From NCBI RefSeq assembly GCF_003478505.1, contig NZ_QUFI01000013.1:3191-67190 (forward strand): DNA of 64,000 nucleotides, given 5' to 3'. Positions 51,020 through 60,641 of this stretch are shown piece after piece (positions within the stretch are counted from its first letter, which is position 1; every line of letters begins with the position of its first letter). The stretch is from Clostridium sp. AF27-2AA (GTDB taxonomy: Bacteria; Bacillota; Clostridia; Lachnospirales; Lachnospiraceae). Under the pieces are notes generated by a model. The model saw only the letters and a program-made list of their open reading frames with translations. It did not search any database and was not told where the DNA came from. Made by a program: the position numbers and the translations under genes.

Positions 51020-51730
51020 TTATTCACTCAGGTATGCTTTCTTGACGGAATCATCGTTCATGAGTTTTTTTGCGTCACCGCTCAGGGCAATCTTACCAGT
51101 CTCCAGAACATAAGCACGGTTCGCGATGGAAAGAGCTTTCTTTGCGTTCTGCTCAACCAGAAGCACGGTTACTCCGTCTGCATTAATCTTCTGAATGATG
51201 TCAAAGATCTCGTTTACGTACAGCGGGGACAGACCCATGGACGGCTCATCCATAACGATCAGCTTCGGATGGGACATCAGCGCACGGCCCATAGCCAGCA
51301 TCTGCTGCTCACCGCCGGAAAGTGTACCAGCCATCTGGTTCTTACGCTCTTCCAGACGTGGGAAACGCTCATAAATTTCCTTCAGGGTCTCTTCCATCTC
51401 ATTTTTATCATTACGGGTGTAAGCGCCCAGCTTTAAGTTCTGCAGAACGGACAGCTCCGCGAACACGCGGCGTCCCTCCGGCACGTGGGCAATTCCCATG
51501 CCGACCAGCTTGTAACCCGGAATCTTTGTGATATCTTTTCCCTCATAGGTAATGGTGCCCGCCTTGGACGGGATCAGACCGGTAATGGTCTGCAATGTTG
51601 TGGTTTTCCCTGCGCCGTTTGCTCCGATCAGGGCAATGATCTCACCCTGGTTTACCTCAAATGAGATTCCCTTGATTGCCTGGATGACACCGTAGCAGAC
51701 TTCCAGGTCTTTTACCTCAAGTATTGCCAT
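51020..51730 (-). CDS. livF: branched-chain amino acid ABC transporter ATP-binding protein
   Basis: The 236-residue ABC ATPase has Walker A GANGAGKTTT, signature LSGGEQQMLAMGRAL, Walker B KLIVMDEPSMGLSP and the switch His replaced by Gln in LVEQNAK, as in LivF. Together with LivG it powers LivHM uptake of leucine, isoleucine and valine. AGGAGG precedes the ATG. It is the last gene of livHMGF, ending before a strong terminator. Confidence 0.95.
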   Translation of the reverse strand: MAILEVKDLEVCYGVIQAIKGISFEVNQGEIIALIGANGAGKTTTLQTITGLIPSKAGTITYEGKDITKIPGYKLVGMGIAHVPEGRRVFAELSVLQNLKLGAYTRNDKNEMEETLKEIYERFPRLEERKNQMAGTLSGGEQQMLAMGRALMSHPKLIVMDEPSMGLSPLYVNEIFDIIQKINADGVTVLLVEQNAKKALSIANRAYVLETGKIALSGDAKKLMNDDSVKKAYLSE

Positions 51731-51742
51731 TGCTCTAACCTC

Positions 51743-52501
51743 CTACTCTCCAAGATAAGCCGTAATAACACGCTTATCATTCAGTACTTCCGATGTCTCA
51801 CCCTGGGTCAGTACCTGACCGAAGTTTAAGACAGTCAATTTCTCACAGATACCGGAAACCAGCTTCATATCATGCTCGATCAGAAGCACAGTCATATCGA
51901 AGTGATCGCGCACGAAGCGGATGGTATCCATCAGCTCTGCGGTCTCGTTCGGGTTCATGCCGGCTGCCGGCTCGTCCAGGAGAAGAAGCTTCGGGTCCGT
52001 AGCAAGGGCGCGGGCGATTTCCAGCTTTCTCTGCTTGCCATAAGGCAGGTTGGATGCCTTGTAATCACACTCCTTATCCAGATCAAAGACCTTTAACAGC
52101 TCCATGGCGCGGGCGTTCATTTCCTTCTCTACTTTATAATAACGCGGAAGGCGGAAAATACCCTCAATGGTGGAATACGGATGATGGTTATGCAGGCCTA
52201 CTTTCACGTTGTCCAGAACACTTAAGTCCTTGAACAGACGGATATTCTGAAAGGTTCTTGCAATGCCTGCCTGGTTGATCTCGATGGTGCTCTTTCCGGT
52301 CAGTTCCTTGCCATCCAGGAAAATAGCGCCGTGATCTGCCTTGTAGACACCGGTCAGCAGATTGAAAATGGTAGTCTTACCTGCGCCGTTTGGTCCAATG
52401 AGGCCGTAAAGCTGTCCCTTTTCGATGGTCAGGCTGAAGTTGTCAACTGCCTTTAAGCCGCCGAATGAGATGCCGATATTTTTTACTTCCAGCATAGCCA
52501 T
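51743..52501 (-). CDS. livG: branched-chain amino acid ABC transporter ATP-binding protein
   Basis: The 252-residue ABC ATPase has Walker A GPNGAGKTTIF, the signature region LPYGKQRKLEIARAL, Walker B KLLLLDEPAAGMNP and the switch His in LIEHDMK. It has the LivG-type ending (GQVLTQGETSEVL). It lies between livM and livF with one or a few bases between genes, so all are co-transcribed. GGAGG precedes the ATG. Confidence 0.95.
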   Translation of the reverse strand: MAMLEVKNIGISFGGLKAVDNFSLTIEKGQLYGLIGPNGAGKTTIFNLLTGVYKADHGAIFLDGKELTGKSTIEINQAGIARTFQNIRLFKDLSVLDNVKVGLHNHHPYSTIEGIFRLPRYYKVEKEMNARAMELLKVFDLDKECDYKASNLPYGKQRKLEIARALATDPKLLLLDEPAAGMNPNETAELMDTIRFVRDHFDMTVLLIEHDMKLVSGICEKLTVLNFGQVLTQGETSEVLNDKRVITAYLGE

Positions 52502-52502
52502 A

Positions 52503-53567
52503 TTATGCAGCCTCCTTTGCAGATTTCTTATTCTTCTTGATGCGGTCCATGAAGACAGATCTCATCTCAATTGCCTTCGGGCTGGAATTGAAGATCATCA
52601 TAACGATCAGGACCACTGCGTAGATCAGCATACGGTAATCGTTCAGGCCGCGTAAAAGCTCCGGAAGCATGGTCAGGATGATGGCCGCGATCATGGAACC
52701 GCGGATATTTCCCAGGCCGCCCAGTACCACGAATACCAGGATCATAATGGACATATTATAGCCGAAGTTCTTCGGGGTTGCCGCCAGGGAGGATAAGTTG
52801 TGGGCATACAGAACACCTGCAACGCCTGCCAGGGCTGCGGAAATCGCAAATGCCATCAGTTTGTATTTGGTAATATTAATTCCCACAGACTCTGCCGCAA
52901 TGCGGTTGTCACGGATGGACATGATAGCGCGTCCGGTACGGGAATTGATCAGGTTTAACACGATAAACAGGGTGATCAGCACCAGGATGATACCCACCGT
53001 AAAGGTTGCCGCCTTCGGAGTACCGGTAATACCCTGTGCACCCTTGATGATGACAACGCCGTCCGCGCCCATGCCAAGGGATGTGGTATCCTTGATGGAA
53101 AAATGGAATCCGTTGGAATCCAGGCCCACATACATAACATTGATGAGGTTCTTGATGATCTCACCGAAGGCCAGGGTAACGATAGCTAGGTAGTCACCTT
53201 TTAAGCGCAGTACCGGAATACCGATGATGATGCCGAACACACCTGCTACTGCTGCTCCGATGATCAGAGCCAGGAAAAAACGCATACCGACAGATGGGAT
53301 CGCGTTCTCCATGCACTTGGTGAAAAACGCGCCGGTAAACGCGCCCACACACATGAAACCGGCATGGCCCAGGCTTAACTCACCCAGGATACCAACAGTT
53401 AAGTTTAAGGATACAGCCAGGATCACATAGATACACAGCGGAACTAAAAGTCCCTTTAACAGGCTGGTCATGTGTCCTGTTGCTCCAAGAATCTGAACCA
53501 GGATCCAGCAGGCAATTACGATGGCGTAAGTGATGCTGTTCTGGACTAATACTTTGTTCTTCTTCAT
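52503..53567 (-). CDS. livM: branched-chain amino acid ABC transporter permease
   Basis: The protein (354 residues from the ATG at 53567, AGGTGA site; a GTG at 53576 directly after the livH stop is possible) is a polytopic permease of the LivM type. It has about nine hydrophobic segments and the LivM motif LGELSLGHAGFMCVGAFTGAF near residue 65. A C-terminal basic tail (KKNKKSAKEAA) faces the cytoplasm. It pairs with LivH as the membrane pore. Confidence 0.92.
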   Translation of the reverse strand: MKKNKVLVQNSITYAIVIACWILVQILGATGHMTSLLKGLLVPLCIYVILAVSLNLTVGILGELSLGHAGFMCVGAFTGAFFTKCMENAIPSVGMRFFLALIIGAAVAGVFGIIIGIPVLRLKGDYLAIVTLAFGEIIKNLINVMYVGLDSNGFHFSIKDTTSLGMGADGVVIIKGAQGITGTPKAATFTVGIILVLITLFIVLNLINSRTGRAIMSIRDNRIAAESVGINITKYKLMAFAISAALAGVAGVLYAHNLSSLAATPKNFGYNMSIMILVFVVLGGLGNIRGSMIAAIILTMLPELLRGLNDYRMLIYAVVLIVMMIFNSSPKAIEMRSVFMDRIKKNKKSAKEAA

Positions 53568-53576
53568 TCCATTCAC

Positions 53577-54458
53577 CTACACTTTCTCCGTAATCTTTTT
53601 GCCCAGGATTCCGGTCGGACGTACCAGAAGTACGACGATCAGCACTGCGAATACGATGGCGTCAGAAAGCTGGGAAGAAATATATGCCTTGGAAAGGTTC
53701 TCGATCACTCCAAGGAGTACGCCGCCGATGAGGGCACCCGGAATGGAGCCGATGCCGCCGAATACGGCTGCCACAAAAGCCTTGATACCCGGCATGGAAC
53801 CGGTATACGGAGTCAGGGACGGATAAGCGGAACACAACAGCGCGCCTGCAATTGCCGCCAGGGCAGAACCGATCGCGAAGGTAATAGCGATGGTGCTGTT
53901 AACATTAATGCCCATCAGGGTTGCCGCGCCGGTATCTTCCGATACAGCCAGCATAGCCTGACCAACCCTGGTCTTGTTGATGAAAGTAGTCAGGGCCACC
54001 ATGATCACAATACAGGTAATGATCGTAACCAGTGTAACACCGGAAATGGACAGCGCGCCGCCGGCCAGCTTTAAGCTCGGCACGTTCACAACAGATGTGA
54101 ACTGACGTGCGTTGGAGCCAAAGATCAGCAGTGCTACGTTCTGCAGCAGATAGCTGACACCGATAGCCGTGATCAGAACGGCTAGAGAAGACGCGCCACG
54201 CAGCGGCTTATAAGCCACACGCTCGATCACAACACCAAGCACCGTACAGGCGATGACTGCCACCAGAACGCCCACCATTGGCGGGAGTCCCAGGGTACTT
54301 ACCATGGTAAAGATGACGAAGCCACCCACCATAATGATATCACCATGAGCAAAGTTCAGCATTCTCGCGATGCCATAAACCATGGTGTAGCCCAGTGCAA
54401 TGATCGCGTATACACTGCCCAGGCTGATTCCGTTAATCAAATAAGACAGAAAACTCAT
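53577..54458 (-). CDS. livH: branched-chain amino acid ABC transporter permease
   Basis: The 293-residue permease has about eight membrane segments and the LivH pattern: LINGISLGSVYAIIALGYTMVYGIARMLNFAHGD at the N-terminus and GGIGSIPGALIGGVLLGVIE in the middle. It is the first gene of the permease/ATPase unit, with an AAAGAGG site and its own consensus promoter behind the terminator of the binding-protein gene. Confidence 0.94.
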   Translation of the reverse strand: MSFLSYLINGISLGSVYAIIALGYTMVYGIARMLNFAHGDIIMVGGFVIFTMVSTLGLPPMVGVLVAVIACTVLGVVIERVAYKPLRGASSLAVLITAIGVSYLLQNVALLIFGSNARQFTSVVNVPSLKLAGGALSISGVTLVTIITCIVIMVALTTFINKTRVGQAMLAVSEDTGAATLMGINVNSTIAITFAIGSALAAIAGALLCSAYPSLTPYTGSMPGIKAFVAAVFGGIGSIPGALIGGVLLGVIENLSKAYISSQLSDAIVFAVLIVVLLVRPTGILGKKITEKV

Positions 54459-54507
54459 GTACCTACCACCTCTTTATTTTTTCTATAGGAAATAAAACAT
54501 AACTGGA

Positions 54508-54536
54508 ATTATAGCATAGACATATTTGAAGTTCAA
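54508..54536 (-). promoter_or_regulatory. promoter of livHMGF
   Basis: Minus-strand TTGAAC (54536-54531), a 17-base spacer and TATAAT (54513-54508), about 50 bases before livH. It is independent of the promoter of the binding-protein gene. Confidence 0.85.
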
Positions 54537-54671
54537 GCAAAAGTTCGTGAATGCGCACCATTTGTCCGTGCACTGGGGACATGTCTTTCAAAATGAATCA
54601 GAGCCACACTCCTGCACCTCCGGAGGAAGCTTTTTTCCGAACAGCGTTGTGCAAAATTGCTTCATACATGG

Positions 54672-54705
54672 AAAAAAGGGAACCGTCCATTGGACGATCC
54701 CCTTT
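54672..54705 (-). terminator. terminator after the liv binding-protein gene
   Basis: On the minus strand AAAGGGGATCGTCC (54705-54692) pairs with GGACGGTTCCCTTT (54688-54675) through two G-U pairs and a 3-base loop, followed by a T-run. The two G-U pairs make the structure fit the minus-strand RNA better than the plus strand. Confidence 0.88.
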
Positions 54706-54747
54706 CGGATGTTTCATTGCTGTTCACACATTGTGTACACAGAAAAA

Positions 54748-55959
54748 TTACTGCATCTCGTATGCGCCGTTTACGATCTTAACAGCCTTCGGTGCCTTGT
54801 TCGGCTCACCATTTGCGTTCCAAACCATGTCAGAACCAGTCAGGCCATCAATAGAGATCTCGGTCATAGCCGGCTTTAATGCGTCACAGATATCGGAAGC
54901 GCTCATATCAGCGGTAACGCCTGCCTTCTCAACAGCTGCCTTGATTGCGTAGATCGCATCGTAGGAATCTGCAGCAAACTGGTTCGGCTCGATGCCGTAA
55001 GCTGCTACATAAGCCTCAGTAAATGCCTTACTGCTCTCCTCAGTGGTGGAGAACGGAGTTAAGAGCATCAGACCCTCTGCCAGGGAAGTATCAAAGTTCT
55101 CTACGGAAAGGATGCCATCCATACCATCACAGCCGAAGAAGACCGGTGCGAATTCTTTGTCGCTTGCCTGCTTTAAGATGATGGAAGCCTCCTGATAGTA
55201 GATCGGAAGGAATACCAGCTCTGCGCCTGCGTCTTTTGCCTTGTCAAGCTGTACGGAGAAGTCGGTGTTGCTGTCTGCGGTAAATGCCTCGTCAGCTACG
55301 ATCTCCAGACCCTGGTTTGCTGCCTCAGCAACAAATGCCTCACGAATACCAGAAGAATACTCGGTAGAGCTGTCATAGATGATAGCGATCTTGGTAGCCA
55401 GCTTGTTCTCGCCAATATACTTAGCGGAAGCGGTACCCTGATCCGGGTCTGCGAAGCATACGCGGAATGCGTTGTCAGTTGCTACGCACTCAACTGCGGA
55501 ACCGGACGGAGTGATCAGGAACATGTTATCAGACTCAGCCTCTGCTCCTACAGCGATACACGGTTTGGAAGTGGTCGGACCGTCTAATACCTGCATACCC
55601 CAGTCTTTTAAGGTGTTGTATGCGTTGATGGATTTCTCTGGATCATTCTCATCATCCTCAGCCTTGGTCTCGATCATCATGCCGTTGATACCGCCAGCCT
55701 CGTTGATCTCCTTTGCTGCCAGCTCTGCGCCGTTTGCGACTGCGTTACCATAAGCTGCGCCTGCACCGGTTAACGGTCCGATTATGCCTACCTTTAATGT
55801 GCCGCCTTCTGCTGCTGCCTCAGTCTCTGCGCCCTCTGCTGCAGTGGTCTCAGCATTATCTGCTGCTGCGGTAGTCTCTGCCGGCTTGCTGCCGCCACAT
55901 GCTGCTAAGGATGCTGCCATCATAGCTGCCATACCAAAACTAACCAGTTTTTTCTTCAT
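54748..55959 (-). CDS. branched-chain amino acid ABC transporter substrate-binding protein
   Basis: The 403-residue lipoprotein (LAAC lipobox, Cys21) has a Thr/Ala/Glu-rich linker (about 25-52) and a LivJ/LivK-type two-lobe binding domain (KVGIIGPLTGAGAAYGNAVANGAELAAKEINEAGG at its start). It captures branched-chain amino acids, or a related ligand, outside the membrane and feeds LivHM. It has a perfect promoter, a leader hairpin and a strong terminator, so it is transcribed alone and probably much more than the permeases. Confidence 0.93.
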   Translation of the reverse strand: MKKKLVSFGMAAMMAASLAACGGSKPAETTAAADNAETTAAEGAETEAAAEGGTLKVGIIGPLTGAGAAYGNAVANGAELAAKEINEAGGINGMMIETKAEDDENDPEKSINAYNTLKDWGMQVLDGPTTSKPCIAVGAEAESDNMFLITPSGSAVECVATDNAFRVCFADPDQGTASAKYIGENKLATKIAIIYDSSTEYSSGIREAFVAEAANQGLEIVADEAFTADSNTDFSVQLDKAKDAGAELVFLPIYYQEASIILKQASDKEFAPVFFGCDGMDGILSVENFDTSLAEGLMLLTPFSTTEESSKAFTEAYVAAYGIEPNQFAADSYDAIYAIKAAVEKAGVTADMSASDICDALKPAMTEISIDGLTGSDMVWNANGEPNKAPKAVKIVNGAYEMQ

Positions 55960-55987
55960 AATTGTTTCCTCCTCTTAAATGAAAACA

Positions 55988-56011
55988 GGCTTCCTGAACC
56001 TTCAGGAAGCC
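55988..56011 (-). promoter_or_regulatory. leader hairpin of the liv binding-protein gene
   Basis: A perfect 11-bp stem with a 2-base DNA loop: GGCTTCCTGAA (55988-55998) with its complement at 56001-56011. It is followed on the minus strand by TGTTTTCATTT, then the ribosome site GAGGAGG. It may be an attenuator or a 5' stabilising stem. Confidence 0.6.
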
Positions 56012-56031
56012 GTATCCTTAAAGCTGAACTA

Positions 56032-56060
56032 ATTATAGTAGCCCAAAAAACGCTTGTCAA
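56032..56060 (-). promoter_or_regulatory. consensus promoter of the liv binding-protein gene
   Basis: Minus-strand TTGACA (56060-56055), exactly 17 bases, then TATAAT (56037-56032): a perfect sigma-A consensus, expected to be very strong unless repressed. Confidence 0.92.
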
Positions 56061-56095
56061 GAACTTTCTTGCGTTAAAGCGAAGTTGAAGCAAAG

Positions 56096-56129
56096 TCATA
56101 CGGAATTTTCAGTTCTGAAAATTCCTACC
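56096..56129 (-). repeat. palindromic repeat element, copy at the gpsA stop
   Basis: On the minus strand: GGTAG, then GGAATTTTC and GAAAATTCC as perfect 9-bp arms (56125-56117 and 56109-56101 region), then GTATGA. It overlaps the gpsA stop. It differs from the yqfD copy at three positions, two of them a compensatory pair that keeps the stem. Confidence 0.75.
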
Positions 56130-57129
56130 ACGGTAAATTTGCGCTTTCTACTGTTTTGTCCCGCAGCATCAGATCAGCAACTGCCTCTTTCGCGGACTTT
56201 CCGTCGAACAGTACTTCATTGACTGCCTCGATGATCGGCATGGACACCTGATACTTTTTGGCAAGAGCCAGACCGGCCTTGGCAGAATAGACGCCCTCTA
56301 CCACCATCTGAACCTCGTCCATGGCCTCCTTCATGGAATAACCTTTTCCGATCAGGATTCCGGCACGGCGGTTGCGGCTGTGCATGCTAGCACAGGTTAC
56401 GATCAGGTCTCCGATCCCGGTAAGACCGGCAAAGGTTTCCAGCTTTCCGCCCATGGCCATGCCAAGCCGGCTGATCTCCGCCACGCCCCGGGTAATGAGG
56501 GCTGCCTTGGTGTTGTCACCATACCCAAGTCCGTCTGCGATTCCCGCTGCCAGGGCGATGACATTTTTCAGCGCCCCGCCAATCTCAATCCCCAGGATAT
56601 CCGGGCTGATATACACGCGGAATACCGGACTCATGAAGATGTTCTGGATCTTCTCTGCTGTTTTCCGTGTCTTCGCTCCGGCGACACAGGTAGTCGGAAG
56701 GCCGCGGCTCACTTCCTCCGCATGACTCGGTCCGGAAAGAACAGTAACATCAGCACCCGGAAGCTCCTCCTCCAGAATATCCGTCAGTGTCATGAGGGTT
56801 GCCTCCTCAATGCCCTTGGCCACATTAACCACCAGCTGTCCTTCTTTTAAGAAAGGCTTCATCTTCCGGGCAGTCTCCCGCACATAGATGGAAGGAACCG
56901 CCACCACCAGAAGGTCTTTCTCCTTCATGGCACGTTCCAGGTCAGAGGTAAATTCCATATCGTCCGGAAGCACCAGATCCGGAAGCGTCTTTAAGCGGTG
57001 CTCTGTCCGCAGACTCTCTGCCTCCTTTTCAAAGGCAGACCATTCCGTCACCTGATGGCCGTTCTCGTGAAGCAGAAATGCAAGGGCGGTGCCCCAGCTT
57101 CCTGCACCGATTATACTCACATTTGCCAT
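56125..57129 (-). CDS. gpsA: glycerol-3-phosphate dehydrogenase [NAD(P)+]
   Basis: The protein has 334 residues from the ATG at 57129 (AAAGGAA site; the frame extends 7 codons further). It has the N-terminal NAD motif GAGSWGTALAFLL, VVNVAKGIEE, LSGPSHAEEV and the catalytic-domain segment GALKNVIALAAGIADGLGYGDNTKAAL. It makes sn-glycerol-3-phosphate for phospholipid synthesis, and the acyltransferase PlsY that uses it is encoded four bases upstream. Confidence 0.96.
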   Translation of the reverse strand: MANVSIIGAGSWGTALAFLLHENGHQVTEWSAFEKEAESLRTEHRLKTLPDLVLPDDMEFTSDLERAMKEKDLLVVAVPSIYVRETARKMKPFLKEGQLVVNVAKGIEEATLMTLTDILEEELPGADVTVLSGPSHAEEVSRGLPTTCVAGAKTRKTAEKIQNIFMSPVFRVYISPDILGIEIGGALKNVIALAAGIADGLGYGDNTKAALITRGVAEISRLGMAMGGKLETFAGLTGIGDLIVTCASMHSRNRRAGILIGKGYSMKEAMDEVQMVVEGVYSAKAGLALAKKYQVSMPIIEAVNEVLFDGKSAKEAVADLMLRDKTVESANLPW

Positions 57130-57133
57130 AGGT

Positions 57134-57769
57134 CTATTCCTTTCTGGCACCCAGCTTGTTTTCCGTGCCGCTTAACAGTCGTTTGATGTTGGTGTGATGG
57201 CGCCAGATCCCCATGGCGGAGATCAGGCCTGCCAGCACATAGAATTCCGTCAGATGTGCCGCCCCAATGCCGAAATCCCCACGGGCACCGAAAAACACCA
57301 TACCGATAAAGAAGCAGATCATCACCAGGATGGATCCCAGGGATACATAGCGGGTAATGGCTACTGCAGCCACAAACACCACCAGACAGACCAGCATCAC
57401 ACGCCAGTCTGTAGAGGCCAGAAGCCCGGCGGAGGCCGCAATGCCCTTGCCACCCTTAAATTCCATATAAAACGGGAAATTATGTCCCAGGATCACGCCA
57501 AAGCCGGTGTAGAGCAGGTATACATACAGAAGCTCGGGCTGGCTGCGAAACAATACTCTTGTGATCAGGCATGCAGCGATCATCTTGCCTGCGTCACCCA
57601 GGAATACGATCAGTCCGGCCTTTTTGCCCATCACACGCAGGACATTGGTGCTGCCGGAGTTTCCACTTCCGTAATTACGGATATCCATATGCTTGGATCT
57701 GCTGTAGAGATAGCCGGTCTGAAACAGACCAAACACATAACCCATTACCAGACAAAGTACTCGTTCCAT
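57134..57769 (-). CDS. plsY: glycerol-3-phosphate acyltransferase PlsY
   Basis: The 211-residue membrane protein (about five segments) has the PlsY motifs: GSGNSGSTNVLRVMGKKAG near residues 36-54, HNFPFYMEFKGGKGIA and a C-terminal IKRLLSGTENKLG. It acylates glycerol-3-phosphate with acyl phosphate, the first step of phospholipid synthesis. AGGAGG precedes the ATG. It lies directly after der. Confidence 0.95.
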   Translation of the reverse strand: MERVLCLVMGYVFGLFQTGYLYSRSKHMDIRNYGSGNSGSTNVLRVMGKKAGLIVFLGDAGKMIAACLITRVLFRSQPELLYVYLLYTGFGVILGHNFPFYMEFKGGKGIAASAGLLASTDWRVMLVCLVVFVAAVAITRYVSLGSILVMICFFIGMVFFGARGDFGIGAAHLTEFYVLAGLISAMGIWRHHTNIKRLLSGTENKLGARKE

Positions 57770-59098
57770 TTACTCCTCCTTTCCATTCCTTTCGCGGATC
57801 AGGAATTTCAGAGCCGTACCCTTAAATCCGAAGGATTCGCGGATGCGGTTTTCCAGGTATCTCACATAGGAGAAATGCATCAGTTCTTTGTCATTTACGA
57901 AAATAACGAAGGTCGGCGGCTTTACGGCTACCTGGGTCATGTAATACAGCTTCAGACGCTTGCCCTTGTCAGACGGCGGCTGCTGCATTGCAACAGCTTC
58001 AGTCATGATCTCATTGAGCACGCCGGTGGCGATACGCATGGTCTGGTTCTCGCGCACCATATCAATGAGCTCAAACATCTTGTTCATACGCTGTCCGGTT
58101 ACGGCAGAGATAAATACCATCTCAGCATACTGCATGAAGGACAGGGTATCCTTGATCTTTTTGGTGAACTCGTAGATAGTCTTGTCGTTCTTCTCGATGG
58201 CATCCCACTTGTTGACGGCAACGATGATGCCCTTGCCCCTGTCATGGGCGATGCCGGCAATCTTTGCGTCCTGCTCCGTCACACCCTCAGTTGCATCAAT
58301 GACCAGAATAACCACATCCGCACGTTCCACGGCAGATACGGTACGAATGATACTGTAGCGTTCCAGATCCTCTTTGATCTTGCTTTTACGGCGCAGTCCG
58401 GCGGTATCAATAAAGATATACTCCGTTTCGTTGTATACGACCTCGGTATCGACCGCATCACGGGTAGTACCCGCAATGTTGGAAACGATCACGCGGTTCT
58501 CGCCCAGCAGCTTATTAATAATAGAAGACTTTCCTACGTTCGGCTTACCGATGATGGCTACCTTCGGACGGTCATCCTCCTCTTCCTCTAACTGTTCCAG
58601 GGTAAAATGCCTGGACACCTCGTCTAACAGATCACCGATCCCCAGACGGGAAGCCGCGGATACCGGAATCGGATCGCCGATTCCCAGGTTATAGAACTCG
58701 TAGACATCGTTTCCGAATTTCTGGATGCTGTCCACCTTGTTTACCGCGAGGACCACCGGCTTTCCGGATTTGCGGAGCATGTCCGCAACCTTAGAGTCAG
58801 AATCCTGCAGACCCTGACGTACATCCACGATGAAGATAATGACATCTGCAGTGTCAATGGCAATCTGTGCCTGCTCTCTCATCTGAGACAAAATAATGTC
58901 ACGGCTGTCCGGCTCAATACCACCGGTATCAACCAGGGTAAAGTTCATGTTCAGCCAGTTGCAGTCCGCATAAATACGGTCTCTGGTTACTCCCGGCGTA
59001 TCCTTTACGATGGAAATGGTCTCCCCTGCCAGTACATTGAACAGGGTGGATTTTCCAACGTTTGGACGCCCTACAATGGCAACGATTGGTTTACTCAT
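57770..59098 (-). CDS. der: ribosome-assembly GTPase Der (EngA)
   Basis: The 442-residue protein has two tandem GTPase domains ([12 protein letters not shown] at residue 9 and [15 protein letters not shown] near 185), each with DTPG/DTAG, and a C-terminal KH-like domain. Der helps 50S subunit assembly. The ATG lies inside the end of the DUF512 gene with AAAGGAG upstream. The neighbour order der-plsY-gpsA is common in Firmicutes. Confidence 0.97.
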   Translation of the reverse strand: MSKPIVAIVGRPNVGKSTLFNVLAGETISIVKDTPGVTRDRIYADCNWLNMNFTLVDTGGIEPDSRDIILSQMREQAQIAIDTADVIIFIVDVRQGLQDSDSKVADMLRKSGKPVVLAVNKVDSIQKFGNDVYEFYNLGIGDPIPVSAASRLGIGDLLDEVSRHFTLEQLEEEEDDRPKVAIIGKPNVGKSSIINKLLGENRVIVSNIAGTTRDAVDTEVVYNETEYIFIDTAGLRRKSKIKEDLERYSIIRTVSAVERADVVILVIDATEGVTEQDAKIAGIAHDRGKGIIVAVNKWDAIEKNDKTIYEFTKKIKDTLSFMQYAEMVFISAVTGQRMNKMFELIDMVRENQTMRIATGVLNEIMTEAVAMQQPPSDKGKRLKLYYMTQVAVKPPTFVIFVNDKELMHFSYVRYLENRIRESFGFKGTALKFLIRERNGKEE

Positions 59099-60467
59099 GT
59101 GTGATCTCCTTTAATTCATATCCGTCGTAGACGGTATCTTGTTCTTCTTCCAGGCCAAGAACGGCATCCACCAGATCCTGACCGCTTGATTTTACAATAT
59201 TCACCGGAACTTGTAAAGCGTTTTGCACATCGGCGCGGGTGAGGTCATCCAGAAATACCTCCTCGCCACTCCGAAACATGCAGATTGGAAGCAGCAGACG
59301 CTCGCCAAGCGGCACCACCGACATCTGCTTCTTTAAATCCTGTCCGGTGATCAGACCGGCCACGGTGATGCTTTCTCCGAAAAAGTCATTGCGGATCGCG
59401 TACAGATGCACCTTTTTCTGAGGAAACTTTGCCTCGATCTTATCCAGCTGCTTTCTCAGATAAGGGTAAGCCAGCCGGCCCGTAGCAATGGACAACTCCT
59501 CCGGCTTTACCGGAAGATCCTCCGGCAATGCCTCAAGCGCTTCTGTTACCTCGGTGTCGAGAAGACGCAGCATGCCCACGCCATTCTCCAGCTGCGGGTA
59601 TCCGTCGTAACGCTCTGTCTCCGGCAGCTCCCGCTCTGCCAGAATATAGAATTCATCGCTGGCATGGATGAAGTGCATGCCATACTGCTCATATATGATC
59701 TTCTGCCATTTTTCAATGATATCAATGGCATTCTCTGCATCTTCCTTCTCAAAGGGCTTTAACGGATACAGACCGTCCCGGTATCTGGAGAGCCCTACCG
59801 GAACGACGGAAGCGCTCTTCATATAAGGAAGATACTTTGTCATATCCCGGATGGTATGATCCAGCTCTTCCCGGTCATTCACGCCCTTGCACAGCACGAT
59901 CTGTCCGTTCATGGGTATGCCGGCCTCACAAAGACGGTCGATCTTTTTTAATGCTTCTCCCGCAAAGCGGTTATGGAGCATCTCGCAGCGCAGCTTCGGA
60001 TTGGTGGTGTGCACCGAAATGTTGATCGGCGCCAGCTTAAAATCAATGATACGCTGGATGTCATGCTCTTTCATGTTGGTCAGCGTCACATAGTTTCCCT
60101 GAAGGAAGGAAAGACGGGAATCATCGTCCTTAAAATAAAGGGTTTCGCGCATGCCCGGCGGCATCTGGTCGATGAAGCAGAAAATACACTTGTTGCTGCA
60201 GGACTTGTAATCACTCATAAGTCCGTTCTCAAAGGTAATTCCAAGATCCTGGTACTCATTTTCAATTTCCAGCTCCCACTGTTCGCCGTCTGCCTTTTCC
60301 ACCAGCATGACCATGCTTTCGCTGTCTACATAATATTCATAATCAAAGATATCTTCCACTTCGTTTCCATTGATCGTAAGTAAACGGTCTCCCGGCTCCA
60401 GCTCCAGTTCCTCTGCAATGGAACCCGGGTCAACGGATTTTATCAGATGTCCTTTTTGTTTCTTCAT
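59091..60467 (-). CDS. radical-SAM/PDZ DUF512 protein
   Basis: The protein has 458 residues from the ATG at 60467 (AAAGGAA site). It has an N-terminal PDZ-like part (about 5-60; [26 protein letters not shown]), a CxxxCxxC cluster in [23 protein letters not shown], and a C-terminal DUF512 domain. The radical-SAM motif suggests an iron-sulfur enzyme. The substrate is unknown. It is the first gene of a unit with der, plsY and gpsA, and a TTGACA promoter lies upstream. Confidence 0.88.
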   Translation of the reverse strand: MKKQKGHLIKSVDPGSIAEELELEPGDRLLTINGNEVEDIFDYEYYVDSESMVMLVEKADGEQWELEIENEYQDLGITFENGLMSDYKSCSNKCIFCFIDQMPPGMRETLYFKDDDSRLSFLQGNYVTLTNMKEHDIQRIIDFKLAPINISVHTTNPKLRCEMLHNRFAGEALKKIDRLCEAGIPMNGQIVLCKGVNDREELDHTIRDMTKYLPYMKSASVVPVGLSRYRDGLYPLKPFEKEDAENAIDIIEKWQKIIYEQYGMHFIHASDEFYILAERELPETERYDGYPQLENGVGMLRLLDTEVTEALEALPEDLPVKPEELSIATGRLAYPYLRKQLDKIEAKFPQKKVHLYAIRNDFFGESITVAGLITGQDLKKQMSVVPLGERLLLPICMFRSGEEVFLDDLTRADVQNALQVPVNIVKSSGQDLVDAVLGLEEEQDTVYDGYELKEITHE

Positions 60468-60541
60468 AGATATTCCTTTCCAGCAGATGTTCAGGGCCTG
60501 CTCTGACATGGGTCATCCGGCTGTCAATCTGCACTCTTTTC

Positions 60542-60570
60542 ATCATAACAAGATTCCTGTTCTTTGTCAA
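60542..60570 (-). promoter_or_regulatory. promoter of the DUF512-der-plsY-gpsA unit
   Basis: Minus-strand TTGACA (60570-60565), a 17-base spacer and TATGAT (60547-60542). Confidence 0.85.
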
Positions 60571-60641
60571 AGCAATCGGCCTCCGGTTTTGGGTGGATTT
60601 ACCTGTTTTTTTGTTTTTTTTTACAAAATTCCCCAAGGCTC

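Noticed and set aside
57194..58591. A 465-codon open frame on the plus strand
   Set aside because: It lies antisense across plsY and der. It is His/Gln-rich, with no start signal or domain; an artefact of codon bias on the opposite strand.
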